Assembly (NCBI RefSeq): GCF_037975245.1
Contig: NC_092573.1
Span: forward strand, 14,962,001 to 15,026,000
Direction: 5' to 3'
DNA length: 64,000 nt
Source of the DNA: Apostichopus japonicus
Taxonomy: Eukaryota > Echinodermata > Holothuroidea > Aspidochirotida > Stichopodidae
The notes beneath the pieces are model-generated. The model was not told where the DNA came from. It saw nothing but the letters and a program-made list of their open reading frames with translations, and made no database searches. Made by a program: the position numbers and the translations under genes. Position 1 is the first letter of the stretch; each line of letters begins with the position of its first letter. Of this stretch, positions 24,201 through 36,346 are shown one piece after another.

Positions 24201-27200
24201 ATAAGCATTTCGCACCAGGATATATATTATTCGTATAAGGTTCGCGTTGTATATGACGGAGGTATTGGTGTAGATATGTAGGATTAATATCGTATAGGAC
24301 TTCGCCGGCTAAACACACGCAAGAACTTTTCGTCCTGTTGGATATATATACTGGTATATTTTCTACACTCAGAATTTTTTTTACACAGGTTAAGTAAAAT
24401 TTTACTTGATTTTCATGTCAAATAAGAACACTAAAACATTTAATTAAAATTTACCTAACTGCTGTTTGGTAAAGTTTTACATGATCAGCATGTAACGCAA
24501 CTACAAAATTATTATGAAATATTTTGCCAGCGATTTCTACATAGCACCCGTTCAGTAAGCGTTTTACACATGTTTTAGGTAAATGATTAAAAGCAGCTTG
24601 GGGCACTCTTTTTCATTAAATCGATCGCAACAGAAAGGCATATTTATGAAACAACAAAAAGGAATGACAACACAAATAATTCAGAGCATGAATTCAACCT
24701 ATTATTTCAACACTTAAGAGGGTATCCCGTACATCTACAATCATGCATGAATAGTAAACTACAGCCATGATATTTTAACTTTTGTGTCCAGTTATGGATG
24801 ACAGTTTGAATAGGCGATCGTAACTACATTGATAGCATACTTTCAAACGGTTGAAATCTTTCAGCAATGTAAGTCCCACTTTTACCTATAATAGAAAAAA
24901 AAACTAAAATAACTAAAACATAAACAAAAGGTAATAACAATAACATGAACAAGAGGTACTATCTCTTAAAGGTGCATGCTTACGAAAATTTAAATAATTT
25001 AGTTTTTTAGTGTCTGAGATGCATGTACAAAAAACATTTGGTCGAATTTTCAACCAACTCCCTCGATATGTAATAAGATATTTGAAAGCTCACCAAAATT
25101 AACATAATCAACTCACTGATTGTAAAATTTGATAAAGATACAACTCTACCAGCAGCAGTAGCTAAAATTTCAGGCAAAGATACATAAAATGATCTGTTCA
25201 TTGTTACTTTAGGTTCAATTACAAACATCAACCCATGAACATTCCACACAAAAAAACATAATCTTACATGTCATGTGAGCTTTGCAACTTAAACATGCTG
25301 GTATATAATTGAGCATTTAGTACTGTTCAACAAGTTCAACTTACTATCAGCTCTCTGACAGGATTATGATGTGATACTATTAAGCACAACGGATCAATAC
25401 TTATAAATCCTCAAGTAAAAGGAAGGATCTTGAATATTTGGTGGTAGCCAGTTAACACTGAAATTATTTTGCCTTCACTTTTCACATAAATACCCCACCT
25501 CTTGCAACGTTTATATAGTAAATATCATTTTAAAGCTAAACTTAAATCATAATCAACTGTCGGCCATGACGAAAATGACAAAGATAAAACTTTCCTATAG
25601 TCACCCATATATAAGCAGTATTTTCATAATCTGCTGCAGATAATAGTTTAATTTCAATTAAGAGTCAACAATCAACCAGTATCAAATAAAGAAATGAAGA
25701 ATGAAATGAACCGATATAATCTTCTTGAAAGAAAATGGAACAATAGTAAACTTTGTGACATGAAACATATTTGCATTTAACTGACCATTAGCATTCTTTG
25801 GGACACTGAATGCTATGACAGTATATCAATTTCATGTTACTGTTTGTGTAATAAATTTTACATTCACAATGTAATTAACACACAATCATCACATTGATTG
25901 GATTTATGGTTGTACTGCTGAGTATTAAGCACAACGAATCTAAACACTCTTACAATAACAACAATCCCTCAAGTCATTCGATGTGACGGGTCTGAAAATG
26001 TAATGACAAAGAAACAACTCTTCCTGAAGTCAATTTAAAACAAGCAGCAACTTTAGATACACAGTGATTTGTTCATTATTAGTTTAATTTGAATTATCAT
26101 GCAAACCAATCAAAGCAAGTAGTGGCGAAATGAAAGGCTATAATCTTTTTAACAGAAACTGGAAATAATACATCAAAGTGAACTTTGAGATGTGAAATAA
26201 TGTGGAATGCTGACTATGACGACTGCTACAGTACAGTTACCTTGTCTTTGTTGGTGGCACGGTCAGCACGAAAATCTCGAATCTGGTTGCACTTCACACT
26301 GCCAGTCTAGGCAACTTATAAACAACTTTTTGGAAATAGTCCCATGCACCAAGACATGCCTTTTGGTATTCCAGATTAAACACATATAATGATTTGAAGC
26401 ACACATCAATGGCCTTCATACTTCACATCCCGGTCGTTTGTTCATAAACAGACATACGCTTAATAATTCGCATAATATTTCATGTTTGCATTTTATCGTT
26501 TATCGTTAATGTCATTGAATGATTCTTAAAGCAACGGCGTTTCTTCTATATCTATATAGACTTAAAACAACCGTTCACAGGCGACTTTTTTTACTTTCGT
26601 AAACATATGTAACTTATATAATATTTATTGACCAATCGTTTACATATTCCTTTAACTAGTGTAAAAGTAAGTTGGCCTGACGTTTCGATCCTAGCAGGAT
26701 CTTCTTCAGAGGTCGATATTTTGTTTTCAACTAACTCACGAGGTATTAATGAAAACAGTTATATCCCATCTAAATGTAGGCACTTTTTTCCTTATTATTA
26801 ATTACCAAAGGAGGATTAATGAGCAAGTCAGTGGTGCTTCATTCGGCCCTTATTAGTTCGTCATCCAACATCTTGTTTCTTTTTTCTTCTCCCATGATTT
26901 TTTTTTCATTCATATTTCCCTGCAGTGTAACTAGTCCCATGCACTTAGCAATTTTAGTTACCTCCTAGTTCTCACCGTTATGACAGCGTTCAAGGTTGAT
27001 AAAGGTATTAAGCAATCTAAAACGAACCCCGTTGTAAAGTCAAAACGTGAAGTGCTAAAAATAACAGATATTTGGCATTATTTCAATGACAACGGTCACA
27101 ACAATAATGAGATGTGATCTCCTACTTGATCTTGTCTCCATTCAAACGGAGAAATTCAAGCTTTTCTTCAATACATTGCAGATTACATTAACCAGACTCA

Positions 27201-30200
27201 CGCTGGTATATGTTAAATTGTCTAAGGATTTCCCCATCTGATTAAATAGTTTATCTTTTTATTCCTTATCAGATCCGTATTTGCTTTCAATACCGCAGTT
27301 TCGTTTCCATATTTCTTATTTCTGAATGATTTATTATGATTGTTGTACCTGGATTTAAAATATCCACCGACAAGCCCAACGAATGATTTGTTACTAAATT
27401 GTTTGTAGCTTAAAGGCATTGAAGACTCGCCCCAAACCGCGTGCGGCCATCTGAAAAAGTTAACTTTATGTTGCTTGCAAGTGACGTTTTGTTCGTGTCG
27501 CTACAAAATGCAGATAGTAATGAAACGTGATACCTTAAAGGCATTGAAGACTCGCCTCAAACCGCGTGCGGCCATCTGAAAAAGTTAACTTTCTGTTGCT
27601 TGCAAGTGACGTTTTATTCGTGTCGCTACAAAATGCAGACAGTAATGAAACGTGATACCTTAATTGTTATCTTTAGCTGAACCTGAGATGTCCATCGCTG
27701 TATCGTTTATATACTGTGCTGTGGGTATTGACGCAGCTGTATGTACTGACTGTGCATTAGTGTCTAATTACCGACGGTAATAAGCTGTGTGTGTATTTTC
27801 TGGGATCGATGGTGGTGTTTAACACTTCTGTTACACCTCATTCGAAACTAGGTCAGATTACCGGCATTAGACGTTTCTTTTTGCACGAGTCTTCACACCC
27901 TTTAATAACTGTGTATACCTGAATACAACAGCACTAACTAGGCACTTCCCATGTCTGAGGGGACTATCAGTTATGTCTCTGTAGGTTGTTGTGGGGGTAA
28001 CATGGTTGGCTTTTCTCAGTATTTCGGTATTTGTGAGATTTTATCATCGACTGAGTTCATATTTTTCATGTAGCTGTATAGCTTACCTTGATTGTGTTTC
28101 TGTTACGCTGCGTGATAAATTCTCAATCATTCCTCAGATGACTATTTTTGGTAATAATTAATGAGAATTTCACAATTAATGTAAGCATGTTTATATTTTA
28201 TTCATAGTATACTGATATGTTATTTGCGCAATGTAAACTATATCTGAATTATTGCTAGTCCGTAGTTAAATCTCATCGCAAAGTAATTCATTATATTTAG
28301 GCTTAATCCACTTTCAATTCAGTGAGGCAAAAGCAGTTTCTATTTTCTTTAACTGACGAGATTCTTGATATAGCTGAAAGTTTGCAAAGCTTCACACCCT
28401 GAGACTATACTCAAATCACAAGTCTGCTAACAAACTGTTTTGCTGCGATTACTTTGAAAACTATTTTAATGTCTTTTTCTGCCCTTTGTGTGTTAATGTG
28501 TGTTAATGGTTCTTTTAACTATACCAATCATAAAAATTGAAGTAGGGAGAATGACGTCATGCGACATACAGTGAAGCCACCCATCCTACTGGTGGCGCTT
28601 TGCTTGTACGGCAAGAAAGTACCGGTGGGTAATACAAACACTATCGTCTTTGACAAAACTAAAGTGATAAATTTGACATAAATCACTCGAAATGGGTGCC
28701 AAAATCGTCGAAAATGTGGCAGTGGACTGCAGTTTCACAGATAATTGTTATGAAGCGATAGTAGAAGCAATTACATTGTTATCTAATTACTTTACTAGTG
28801 TCGTCTGCTCAGCTGCTGTATTGTTATTCACTGGATCCTGGACATAGTTAGCCTAGCCTAACATTAAACTGAGAACTGCATACACAGACTAATATGGAAG
28901 TATTACACAAAACTAGGTGTGTGTGGGGAAGGGGGTGGGGAGGATGGAGAGTTGCTTTTTCACGGCATTTTTTCAGGGACAACTATGAAACTATTTGAGT
29001 GGAGCACTAAAATAATACAAGCAAGAAAAATGTTCGCAATGTGACTCTCAGATACCAGAAATGGCACTTTCCAGATATTAAAAGTTACACACAACACTCC
29101 AATAACTCGAGTCATTTAGAGGCGAGAAAAGTTGGTTCAAAGTTGATTCTTAAGTCACCGGGAGTATAGTATTTACCACTCTGGTCGCCATTACATGTCT
29201 CTGTTGTGCAAAATACACCTACTCTTTCGAAAAAGTGGTGAATATCAAATTTAGTTTCTAAAGTCGAATGCACAATGTATGTATATGACGACGTACAAAT
29301 GATCTGGCTTTTTGCCGTACAACTCAAAGCGCCCTCACTTTTTCAAGGCTTTCCCTGCTTAAACGCACGGCGATACACTGTGCAAGCATTCTTCCTAGTT
29401 CAATTTCTATGATACCAATACAGTAAGTACACCAAGTTTGTGACCCTACACGTGATATTAACACTTGATATATCCATGTACAGGAGCAGGTCTTGGAATC
29501 GCCGATCTGCCGCACTATTTAGCATTGAAACAACACTTTAAACAGGACTTTCCAAAGATATCTACATTGGCATCATTATTCCATTTTGTCGGTGTTGCCA
29601 CGTTGCCACCCATCGCACAGTATCTAAAGGACATGTATGGGCTCCAGGGCGCTCTCTTGATTATGGGGGCCATTATTTGGAATAACATTGCTGGAGGATT
29701 TGCTATTATAAGAACGCCAGTCGATGAGACAGACGATGGGATTCCAGAATGGAACTCAAACTCTGAGGAAGGCGGATGTAGCGAAATGAAAATCGGCTTG
29801 TCAGAAAATAAACTAACATGGAGCGATAAATACCTGCCGTGTCTCTCATTGATGTTTCGACATAGAAACTTTCCATATTTAATGACAATCGAAGGAATTG
29901 CCTTTTACATATATACATCTTGGGCTTTATTTCTTGTTACCCTTGGAGTAACCCAGGGACTTTCAGACGATCAGGCTGCTTTGCTTCCCACAGTAGGCGG
30001 GGTAGCTGGAGCCATGGGCAGACTCTTTGCGACGGCCCTGTTCCATTTTGACAAAATGAACCCCTACATGAGTAGCGCTATACCGTTTCTTGTGAATGGG
30101 GTTACTATGCTTACAAGTCCTTTCGTAACCAATTTCTTCCTTCTGGCAACACTGTCAGCATTCAGTGGATTTAGTCAAGGTCTTAATCAATCAAGTATTC

Positions 30201-30803
30201 TTGGTATACTGCCCTCTATTGTATGTCATGGCCATTTCGCCCAAGCTGCTGTGATTGGTTTCTCGATGGACGGTATAATGATGCAACTAGGTGGCTTGGT
30301 TTCAGGTAAGATGCTTTCACCTTTTTTTGTATCATATATTTTGATAGTAAAACATCGTGAAAAACTTGGCAGCCTTTTTACGTGCATTGTTTATAATTAA
30401 TTACTATGTGTCGATACTACGCTAAGCCAACACATAATATCACAAATCGTAATTAGCCATTGTCGTATTGCTCACAACAGGGAACTTCCTGGTAGGAGTA
30501 ACAAGAATGGCTGGTTAAAATTTAGGGAGGGGGTTAAATTCCTCCCCTGCCCCCCCCCCCCACCATGCACTCAACCAGTATAACATGAAATGATCCCGTA
30601 TCTCTCATTATTTCTTCCAAAATCATCATCAACATAATATGTGACTTTGTCTTTCATCAATAGGTGTCATCTATGACGTCATGGGTTCCGTCATTTACGT
30701 TTTCTGGTTCAACGCCATCGTGTGTTTCATTGTTGTACCTCTCGCGTTCCTCTGGGGTTACAGAAAAACTCCTCTCGAGGAATGCTCACGTGACGAATAC
30801 TAA
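21101..30803 (+). CDS. SLC16-like monocarboxylate transporter family protein (4 coding exons)
   Basis: Major-facilitator membrane carrier; family members move lactate, pyruvate, thyroid hormone or amino acids, but the substrate here cannot be told. Exons 21101-21278, 21926-22069, 29484-30305, 30664-30803, all joined in phase 1; 427 aa. N-terminal half: HQFFVSGTLKANGIF (TM1), SHRKLSIFGGLFAGLGYI (TM3 region), then GAGLGIADLPHYLALKQHF, the typical TM5 block of MCTs. After a hydrophilic loop (about residues 205-240) come six C-terminal helices with GGVAGAMGRLF (TM8 region), ending GVIYDVMGS and a short tail. The usual TM1 motif DG-G-x-G-W is reduced to CDKW. The start has an in-frame stop about 57 bp upstream. 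Intron 2 (22070-29483) is almost entirely mobile DNA. Confidence 0.88.
21926..22069 (+). CDS. SLC16-like exon 2
   Basis: Acceptor TCCTAAG ending at 21925, donor GTAAAAC at 22070. Codes 47 full residues including FGGLFAGLGYIYCG and WQMFISVAIS. A foldback transposon starts at 22077, so only seven intron bases separate it from the exon. Confidence 0.85.
22077..23551. mobile_element. Foldback element made of about 52-bp tandem repeats
   Basis: Terminal inverted repeats of about 75 bp start TACGGAAGCGTAGAAGGGAC at 22077 and end with the exact complement at 23551. The interior is a tandem array of about 52 bp (ACGTTTTGCCGAGATACAAC, GTCGTCAAAATGACAAAATT) running in one orientation to about 23245 and in the other from there on. 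Variant units with AACTCGTCAAAACGACTAAA recur at wider intervals. Flanked by TAAAAC at 22071-22076 and 23552-23557. No protein-coding capacity. Confidence 0.88.
25130..26200. repeat. Diverged tandem duplication, about 540-bp unit
   Basis: ATTAAGCACAACGGATC (about 25380) recurs as ATTAAGCACAACGAATC (about 25925). ATGACAAAGATAAAACTTTC, TATAATCTTCTTGAAAG and the following GAAA blocks recur in the same order. A third partial unit is suggested at 25130-25250. Confidence 0.55.
26640..28100 (-). pseudogene. Penelope-like retroelement relic (GIY-YIG endonuclease part)
   Basis: On the minus strand, a Cys/His-type segment PLRHGKCLVSAVVF (about 27970-27930) leads into FVGLVGGYFKSRYNNHNKSF (27380-27320), the GIY-YIG-like endonuclease region of Penelope-like elements, then a decayed C-terminus with stops. 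Downstream at 26735-26660 is the common tail motif GAAGAAGATCCTGCTAGGAT followed by CGAAACGTCAGGCC. The two coding parts are separated by the MITE at 27414-27901 and are in the same frame once that insert and one TTAA are discounted. The reverse transcriptase part is absent. Confidence 0.68.
27414..27901. mobile_element. TTAA-flanked MITE, family 1, copy B with duplicated end
   Basis: TTAA at 27410-27413 and 27902-27905. Left end AGGCATTGAAGACTCGCC; right end, read inward, AGGGTGTGAAGACTCGTG. The first 125 bp are present twice in tandem (second start at about 27539, again preceded by TTAA). Inserted inside the Penelope-like relic. Confidence 0.85.
28529..29411. mobile_element. hAT-like non-autonomous element, 883 bp (family 2, copy 1)
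   Basis: Termini CATAAAAATTGAAGTAGG and, inward from the right, CATAGAAATTGAACTAGG. Perfect 8-bp duplication ATACCAAT at 28521-28528 and 29412-29419. Ends 72 bp upstream of SLC16-like exon 3. Homologous, in opposite orientation, to 43872-45250. No transposase seen. Confidence 0.9.
29484..30305 (+). CDS. SLC16-like exon 3 (most of the carrier)
   Basis: Acceptor TGTACAG ending at 29483, donor GTAAGA at 30306. 273 full codons spanning the end of the N-terminal bundle, central loop and most of the C-terminal bundle. Confidence 0.92.
30664..30803 (+). CDS. SLC16-like exon 4 (last helix and stop)
   Basis: Acceptor AATAG ending at 30663. Codes VIYDVMGSVIYVFWFNAI, a final hydrophobic helix and a tail ending SRDEY, then TAA at 30801-30803. 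Confidence 0.88.
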
Positions 30804-31076
30804 AGCATCGTCTGGTTTCGACAGAACCCATTTGATTGGACAAAGCTATTGGACAAAACATCATGAAACATTGGATTTGTTGGATTGGATTGGACAAAAC
30901 ATCATCAAAGATTGTTTTGATAAGATTTGTGACATTTTGACATAGTACGTTACCTGGAGAGATGGAATGTATAGGGTTAGACAACTGGTTTGTCCGTCGC
31001 TTACATCCGACAACGTTTTGATTAGAGAAACTATTCCACAATTTGCCAAAGTGTTTGTTTTTAATATTCCATTTAC

Positions 31077-31082
31077 AATAAA
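31077..31082 (+). terminator. Candidate polyadenylation signal of the SLC16-like gene
   Basis: AATAAA 274 bp after the stop codon, followed by T/G-rich DNA. First such hexamer downstream. Confidence 0.5.
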
Positions 31083-32121
31083 GTGGCAGTAAAACACTTC
31101 CAGAAAGCCATAATAGAAACAAAAGCAGCATCGCTGGAAGCTCAGCTAAGCTTCTATATTTGGGAAATTTGTTTTGATTAGTGATATTTCTGAGCAGTTT
31201 ATATCATTTGTTTGTGCGAAAATAAAAGACATAAACGGGATAAGGGCCCTGTGTAGAGCCCTCACATGACGACAAACATACTTTTTCCTGAACAACTTGA
31301 CGATTGCAATGTTATGTCATGTACTACGAAATCTGTCTCGATTACTCTATTTTGTATGTTATCACTTCTCGCTATTCTTATACCATCTGCTGAAGTAAGG
31401 ATCCTCTAAATGAGGAAAAATACTTTAAGAAAGAGCGACAAGTCCGTGACAAGAGACCAAGACCTTATTGTCGATGAACAATCAACCAATTTCATATTAC
31501 TAATATAACAGCGTTTTTATCAGAGACAGCCGATGACAGTGTTTTTTCATAACAATAGTCTACGATATGAATTTATAATTAAAATACCACAAATTCTGAC
31601 AAACGTATACAATATGTTCTTTATATGTTTATTGAAAAATCTACTACCCTAGCAGCATATTTTGTAGCCGTATATCCCAAAAAATTACCATTTTAGACTT
31701 AGTATGAGGCTTGAACTCGTTAAACAAATTGTGAATATCCGTGTAATTTTATGTATGTTTATGCATACGATATAGAGCTAGCATGACGCTAGATGATAAA
31801 ACAATTCTATAGACTGTTTGCTGTATTCCATATATAGGACTTCCTTCTCTGAACCTTCCAAAATTGACGGATCGATGGTTAAAATACGTCTTTGTAGCAT
31901 ATTGTATATACTTTTTTTTTTAAGAAATGTCACCCAGGAAAGAAGCTTGGCACGAAAACGAAACTTTCGAACGACTGATCCGCTCTCAACCCCCAGTCCC
32001 CTTACATTGGGACTGTGACTGTGTGATCATCGTCGGGTGTGTATCACCATTCCCCTCGAAAAGAACAGATACTACACATGATCTTATCCAAAAGGCCGAG
32101 AAGCATTTGTATATCGTTGTG

Positions 32122-32413
32122 TCAAGAATGCATCAATATCAAGGAACCTCTTATGTCGTAGCTGTCATCGAAGTCACATTTATAGAACACTTCTATATTC
32201 CTTAAATGTTTAACGGATGACACAAACTTGACACAAGCTTGGATATTTTGAAGACTGTTAACAGGCACTGCTATCACTCCTGGTTGTATTTCTTCAACAT
32301 TTTTAAGTTTTGAGAGTTTTGAACATCTCAGATTCATCAATGAAAGTGATTGAGTTATGTAGTCTAACACAGAGACAATTAGGTCAGTTAGGCTCAGATG
32401 CAACACAGAACTA
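32122..32413 (-). pseudogene. Possible leucine-rich-repeat fragment
   Basis: Open frame of about 95 codons with spaced leucines (VLHLSLTDLIVSVLDYI, SLSLMNLRCSKLSKLKNV, SSVKHLRNIEVF). A possible acceptor (CAATTTAG) lies just upstream. It resembles LRR segments of NLR-type proteins but no NACHT or other domain is near. It may be one stray exon, a gene relic or chance. Confidence 0.3.
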
Positions 32414-32611
32414 AATTGGTTTACGTTATTCTTTTATGACTTCAAATGACATGTTTATACAATAAATTGCAAATTTGTTAAGCTCAAATGCTTTTGGATG
32501 TCATTCAAGGGAGCTCTGTTGTTGATATGATATTAAAAGTTTTGTTGGAGTTTTTTTTTTAAATTAAAAAACAATGGACTACCTTTAACCTAGGACTGCA
32601 CTAATGACCGA

Positions 32612-32812
<201 letters not shown>

Positions 32813-34525
32813 ATTAGCCTTAAAGGAGCATTCCAGAGATTCAAAAACATATTTTAAATGTGACTATCTTGACCACCAGAATAGTCATTACCTTGACTAT
32901 GACACGTCACGACAAAAATCTGTTCGAAGTCATCCTGTGTGTCAAAGGTCATTAGTATTATCCAGTGATTGGAAATAGCGACATGAATCATAATCATGAA
33001 TCAAAAATTGCAATTATTAGTTAGCGGCATAGTCTGACAATTGGAATACTGCTGTTGCATTTTTGATATTCTTGTTATAAGAGCCTCCATTCAATTGACC
33101 AAAAAAATGATTTGGTTCACATTATATCTATTGCTGTGGCCCAAAGCCACGTGCATCTTCTTCGTGTTAAGGATCTTATAATTAGGCTTTATAAGATTTT
33201 TTAAGTCCTTTAATAATCTTTGACATTACCTTATTAATTCCGAAATTCAAATCCGGTCAGACGAAATATACTAAATTTTCTTGCTCAGTGCGAAGAGAAT
33301 TTGATATAGCGGTCACTAGCCTGAATATAATCGTGTTTCATTTCCAAGTAAAAAAGAATGGGTTAAAAAATGAAAATAAATTATACTTTAAATGAATGTT
33401 ATTAATACTTATATGTGACATTTTTACATTTTTAGAGTCGACGATAACACCAGTTGCCGTATAGGAAGCTATCAGAAGGTGATAGGAGAAAAAAAAAAGA
33501 AAAAAAAAGGGAGGGTCTTCCACGGAAGAATTTAGTTTTATAAATGTTACCATGGTCTAAACGAGACATTGGAAATTTCAACTTGTAATCTACAAATGTT
33601 AACTATTTATCTCCAAAAAAACTAACACCATATTTGCACAATCATTTTGATGTTTTGTGTACTTTAATTTAGGATTTTTTACCCCTCAGTTTAAAGTTGG
33701 AAACTTTGACATATTATGGGGAACTTTGGACTATTTTATCTGAAAAATTTGGACAATCATGTTGATGTTTCATGTACTTTATTTTATGATTTTATTCCCT
33801 CAGTGTAAACTTGGAAACTTCGACAAAAATATTGCAATGTTTTTTGACTGCTTTATCTGAATAAGTTGGACTATTTATCTCGAAAATTACGCCTTCAAAT
33901 ATTAACATTTCCTCCTTTTCACAAAATTTCAGTTTAAGCCGACAGTTTTATAAATTATCAGTCTTTGGACTTGTCCTCAAAAATCTTGACTATATATATA
34001 TGTCGAAGTTTCGACGTTGTATGTAAACTTTCAGATATCTTTTCTCAAAATATCGATTTTGTTTTATCTTGTTCAAATATTTATATTTTTTATTTCTACT
34101 TTTTTTATTTATTAATAATGTTACTATTTATGTTGAATTTCTAAATAAACTATTTTGCTTCCAATTTTTTACCATTTTTAACCGAAAATTTGATGGAATT
34201 TTAGATTTATATAATAAATGGAATCCTCACCTGCATTTGGTTTCCCGGAACTCATTTTGCTAATACAAAAGGTCCGTTTGAACGATCTATCACTGCATTG
34301 AATTGCATCCATAGTTGGAAAAGTTAGGAGCAGAAACAAACATCCTCTCCTCCTCAAACACATTTTGAAAAGTGATGGCAAGATGTCCTCTTGCCTCCCT
34401 CCCCCCCCCCACCCTATCATCGGCCCTCCTGTTCCTACGCCATGGGCTTTACAAATGATCATATATTTTCTTTTATTTGGTGACATTCTCTAGAGAGCAA
34501 TCACGATGCTGATCAACTCGAAATC

Positions 34526-34529
<4 letters not shown>

Positions 34530-34611
<82 letters not shown>
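34530..34611. repeat. (TA)n microsatellite
   Basis: About 41 uninterrupted TA dinucleotides. Confidence 0.97.
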
Positions 34612-34615
<4 letters not shown>

Positions 34616-34859
34616 CGCATTTGTAATTGCTATAGATACGTATATTGTACTAAAATATATAAATCTCGTAAAGAAAGTCCTCAATCTCGAATGATTTTTC
34701 TCTCAGTATTGTTATCGATCTACAAGATTACTAAAGAGGCAGTCCAAGGAGTTGATCAGATCGTTAAACTTAGCTACGTGACCTCTATGGTGTGGTATGG
34801 AGGTACATCGTTATTCACGCACTAAATTTAAAGTACACAAGCCTAAAGGTGGAGTTTGC

Positions 34860-35005
34860 GACACACCATCACTACCAGCACCACAATCACCACCAACACC
34901 TCCATCATCACCATCACAATCACCACCATCAACTTCATCACCATCACCATCAACACCTCCATCATCAACAACACCATCATCAACACCATTAACTCCATCA
35001 ATATC
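34860..35005. repeat. CAC/ATC/AAC imperfect triplet array
   Basis: Mixed CACCAT, CATCAC and CAACAC triplets, strand-biased with almost no G. Confidence 0.85.
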
Positions 35006-35970
35006 ACCAACACACCCAGACTTTACGTTTTAGGCGGATATCGTGAAACTGCATTACATATAATATTGCTTGACTGTCGGTGTTCAGAAGTAACCTACTG
35101 TATACTGTAGTTTTGTATAACTTATTGATCAGGGGTTACAGCGCTAGCTCCATCCTCAGCGCACTAAATATTCATATATCATAGGGGGGTTAACACTTAT
35201 GTATTTCTTTATCCAGCTCCATCCTGAACGCACATTAAAGCCCACCCACATTATTTAAACCACGCCTATATCTCCAGTCTCAGCACACTCCTTATGTCAT
35301 TCAAAGGTTTCCCCCGCCTTTTTATGTTAATTTCACCTCTCGCTAGCAGCAGCTTCCTACGGCGACAATCGCAAGCTTGAGAAACCGTCATATACAACGA
35401 AGAAATGTGCAATTAACCATCTAATTATTGCAGACGACGATGTCAAATTCTTGCTAGAATAATGGGGTATGAGTAACCTTAAATTAGTGTTTAAATGTAA
35501 AGGTGAAATAACGGGATCATGTCGATTTTGTCATTTCTGCGATACAGTCAGTACGCGCGATATTGAAGTATAACCTAACGTTAGCTTTTACGTTGTTAGG
35601 CTAGGTTAGGCCAGATCCTTTCCCTGATGTAGTAAATACGCTGTACTACTAGCTGAGATAGTATAGGCTAGTATTTGTATACTAGTAAGTACCTTCACTT
35701 CAGGACTAAATCTATACCTAAGTAAGTTTATGCCTGTACTGTGTGTCATACTCAAAGCAAGACCTTCCCTAATTCAAGGCCACCTCTAGTGACTACTTCT
35801 ACCAAATGCGAGTAATTGTGGTGTACGGTAACTTCTGAGGGCACACCAAATCAAAGCCACGCATTAATAGTGAAATTATACATAGGCATAAACCTCTTTG
35901 CACTTGGGTCAGTACACTTTAGTGTAAGTTAGAGTTAGACCCTGTAGGCCTAGCTTGCCTTCACTTTTAA

Positions 35971-36346
35971 AGGGTGTGAAGACTCGCGCAAAAAGAAACG
36001 TCTCATGCCGGTAATCTGACCTACTGTAGTTTCGAATGAGGTGTAACAGAATTGTTAGACACCACCATTGATTCTAATTTCTAGAATATACCCACACACA
36101 ACTTGCTACGATCGGTAATTAGAGACTAGTGTACAGTCAGTACATACAGCTGCGGCCAATACACACAGCACAGTGTACAATCAATACAGCGATGGACATC
36201 TCAGGTCCAGCTAAAGATAACAAGGTATCATGTTTTATTACTGTACTGTCTGCATTTTGTAGCGACACAAACAAATGTCACTCGCAAGCAACGGAGAGTT
36301 AACTTTCAGATGGCCGCACGCGGTTTGGGGCGAGTCTTCAATGCCT
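35971..36346. mobile_element. TTAA-flanked MITE, family 1, copy C
   Basis: TTAA at 35967-35970 and 36347-36350. Ends AGGGTGTGAAGACTCGCG and, inward from the right, AGGCATTGAAGACTCGCC. It is the reverse complement of copies A and B and the best full-length form (376 bp). Confidence 0.85.

Noticed and set aside
31927-32205. 92-codon plus-strand frame with Trp and Cys clusters
   Set aside because: No family motif; overlaps the antisense LRR-like frame and lacks supporting exons.
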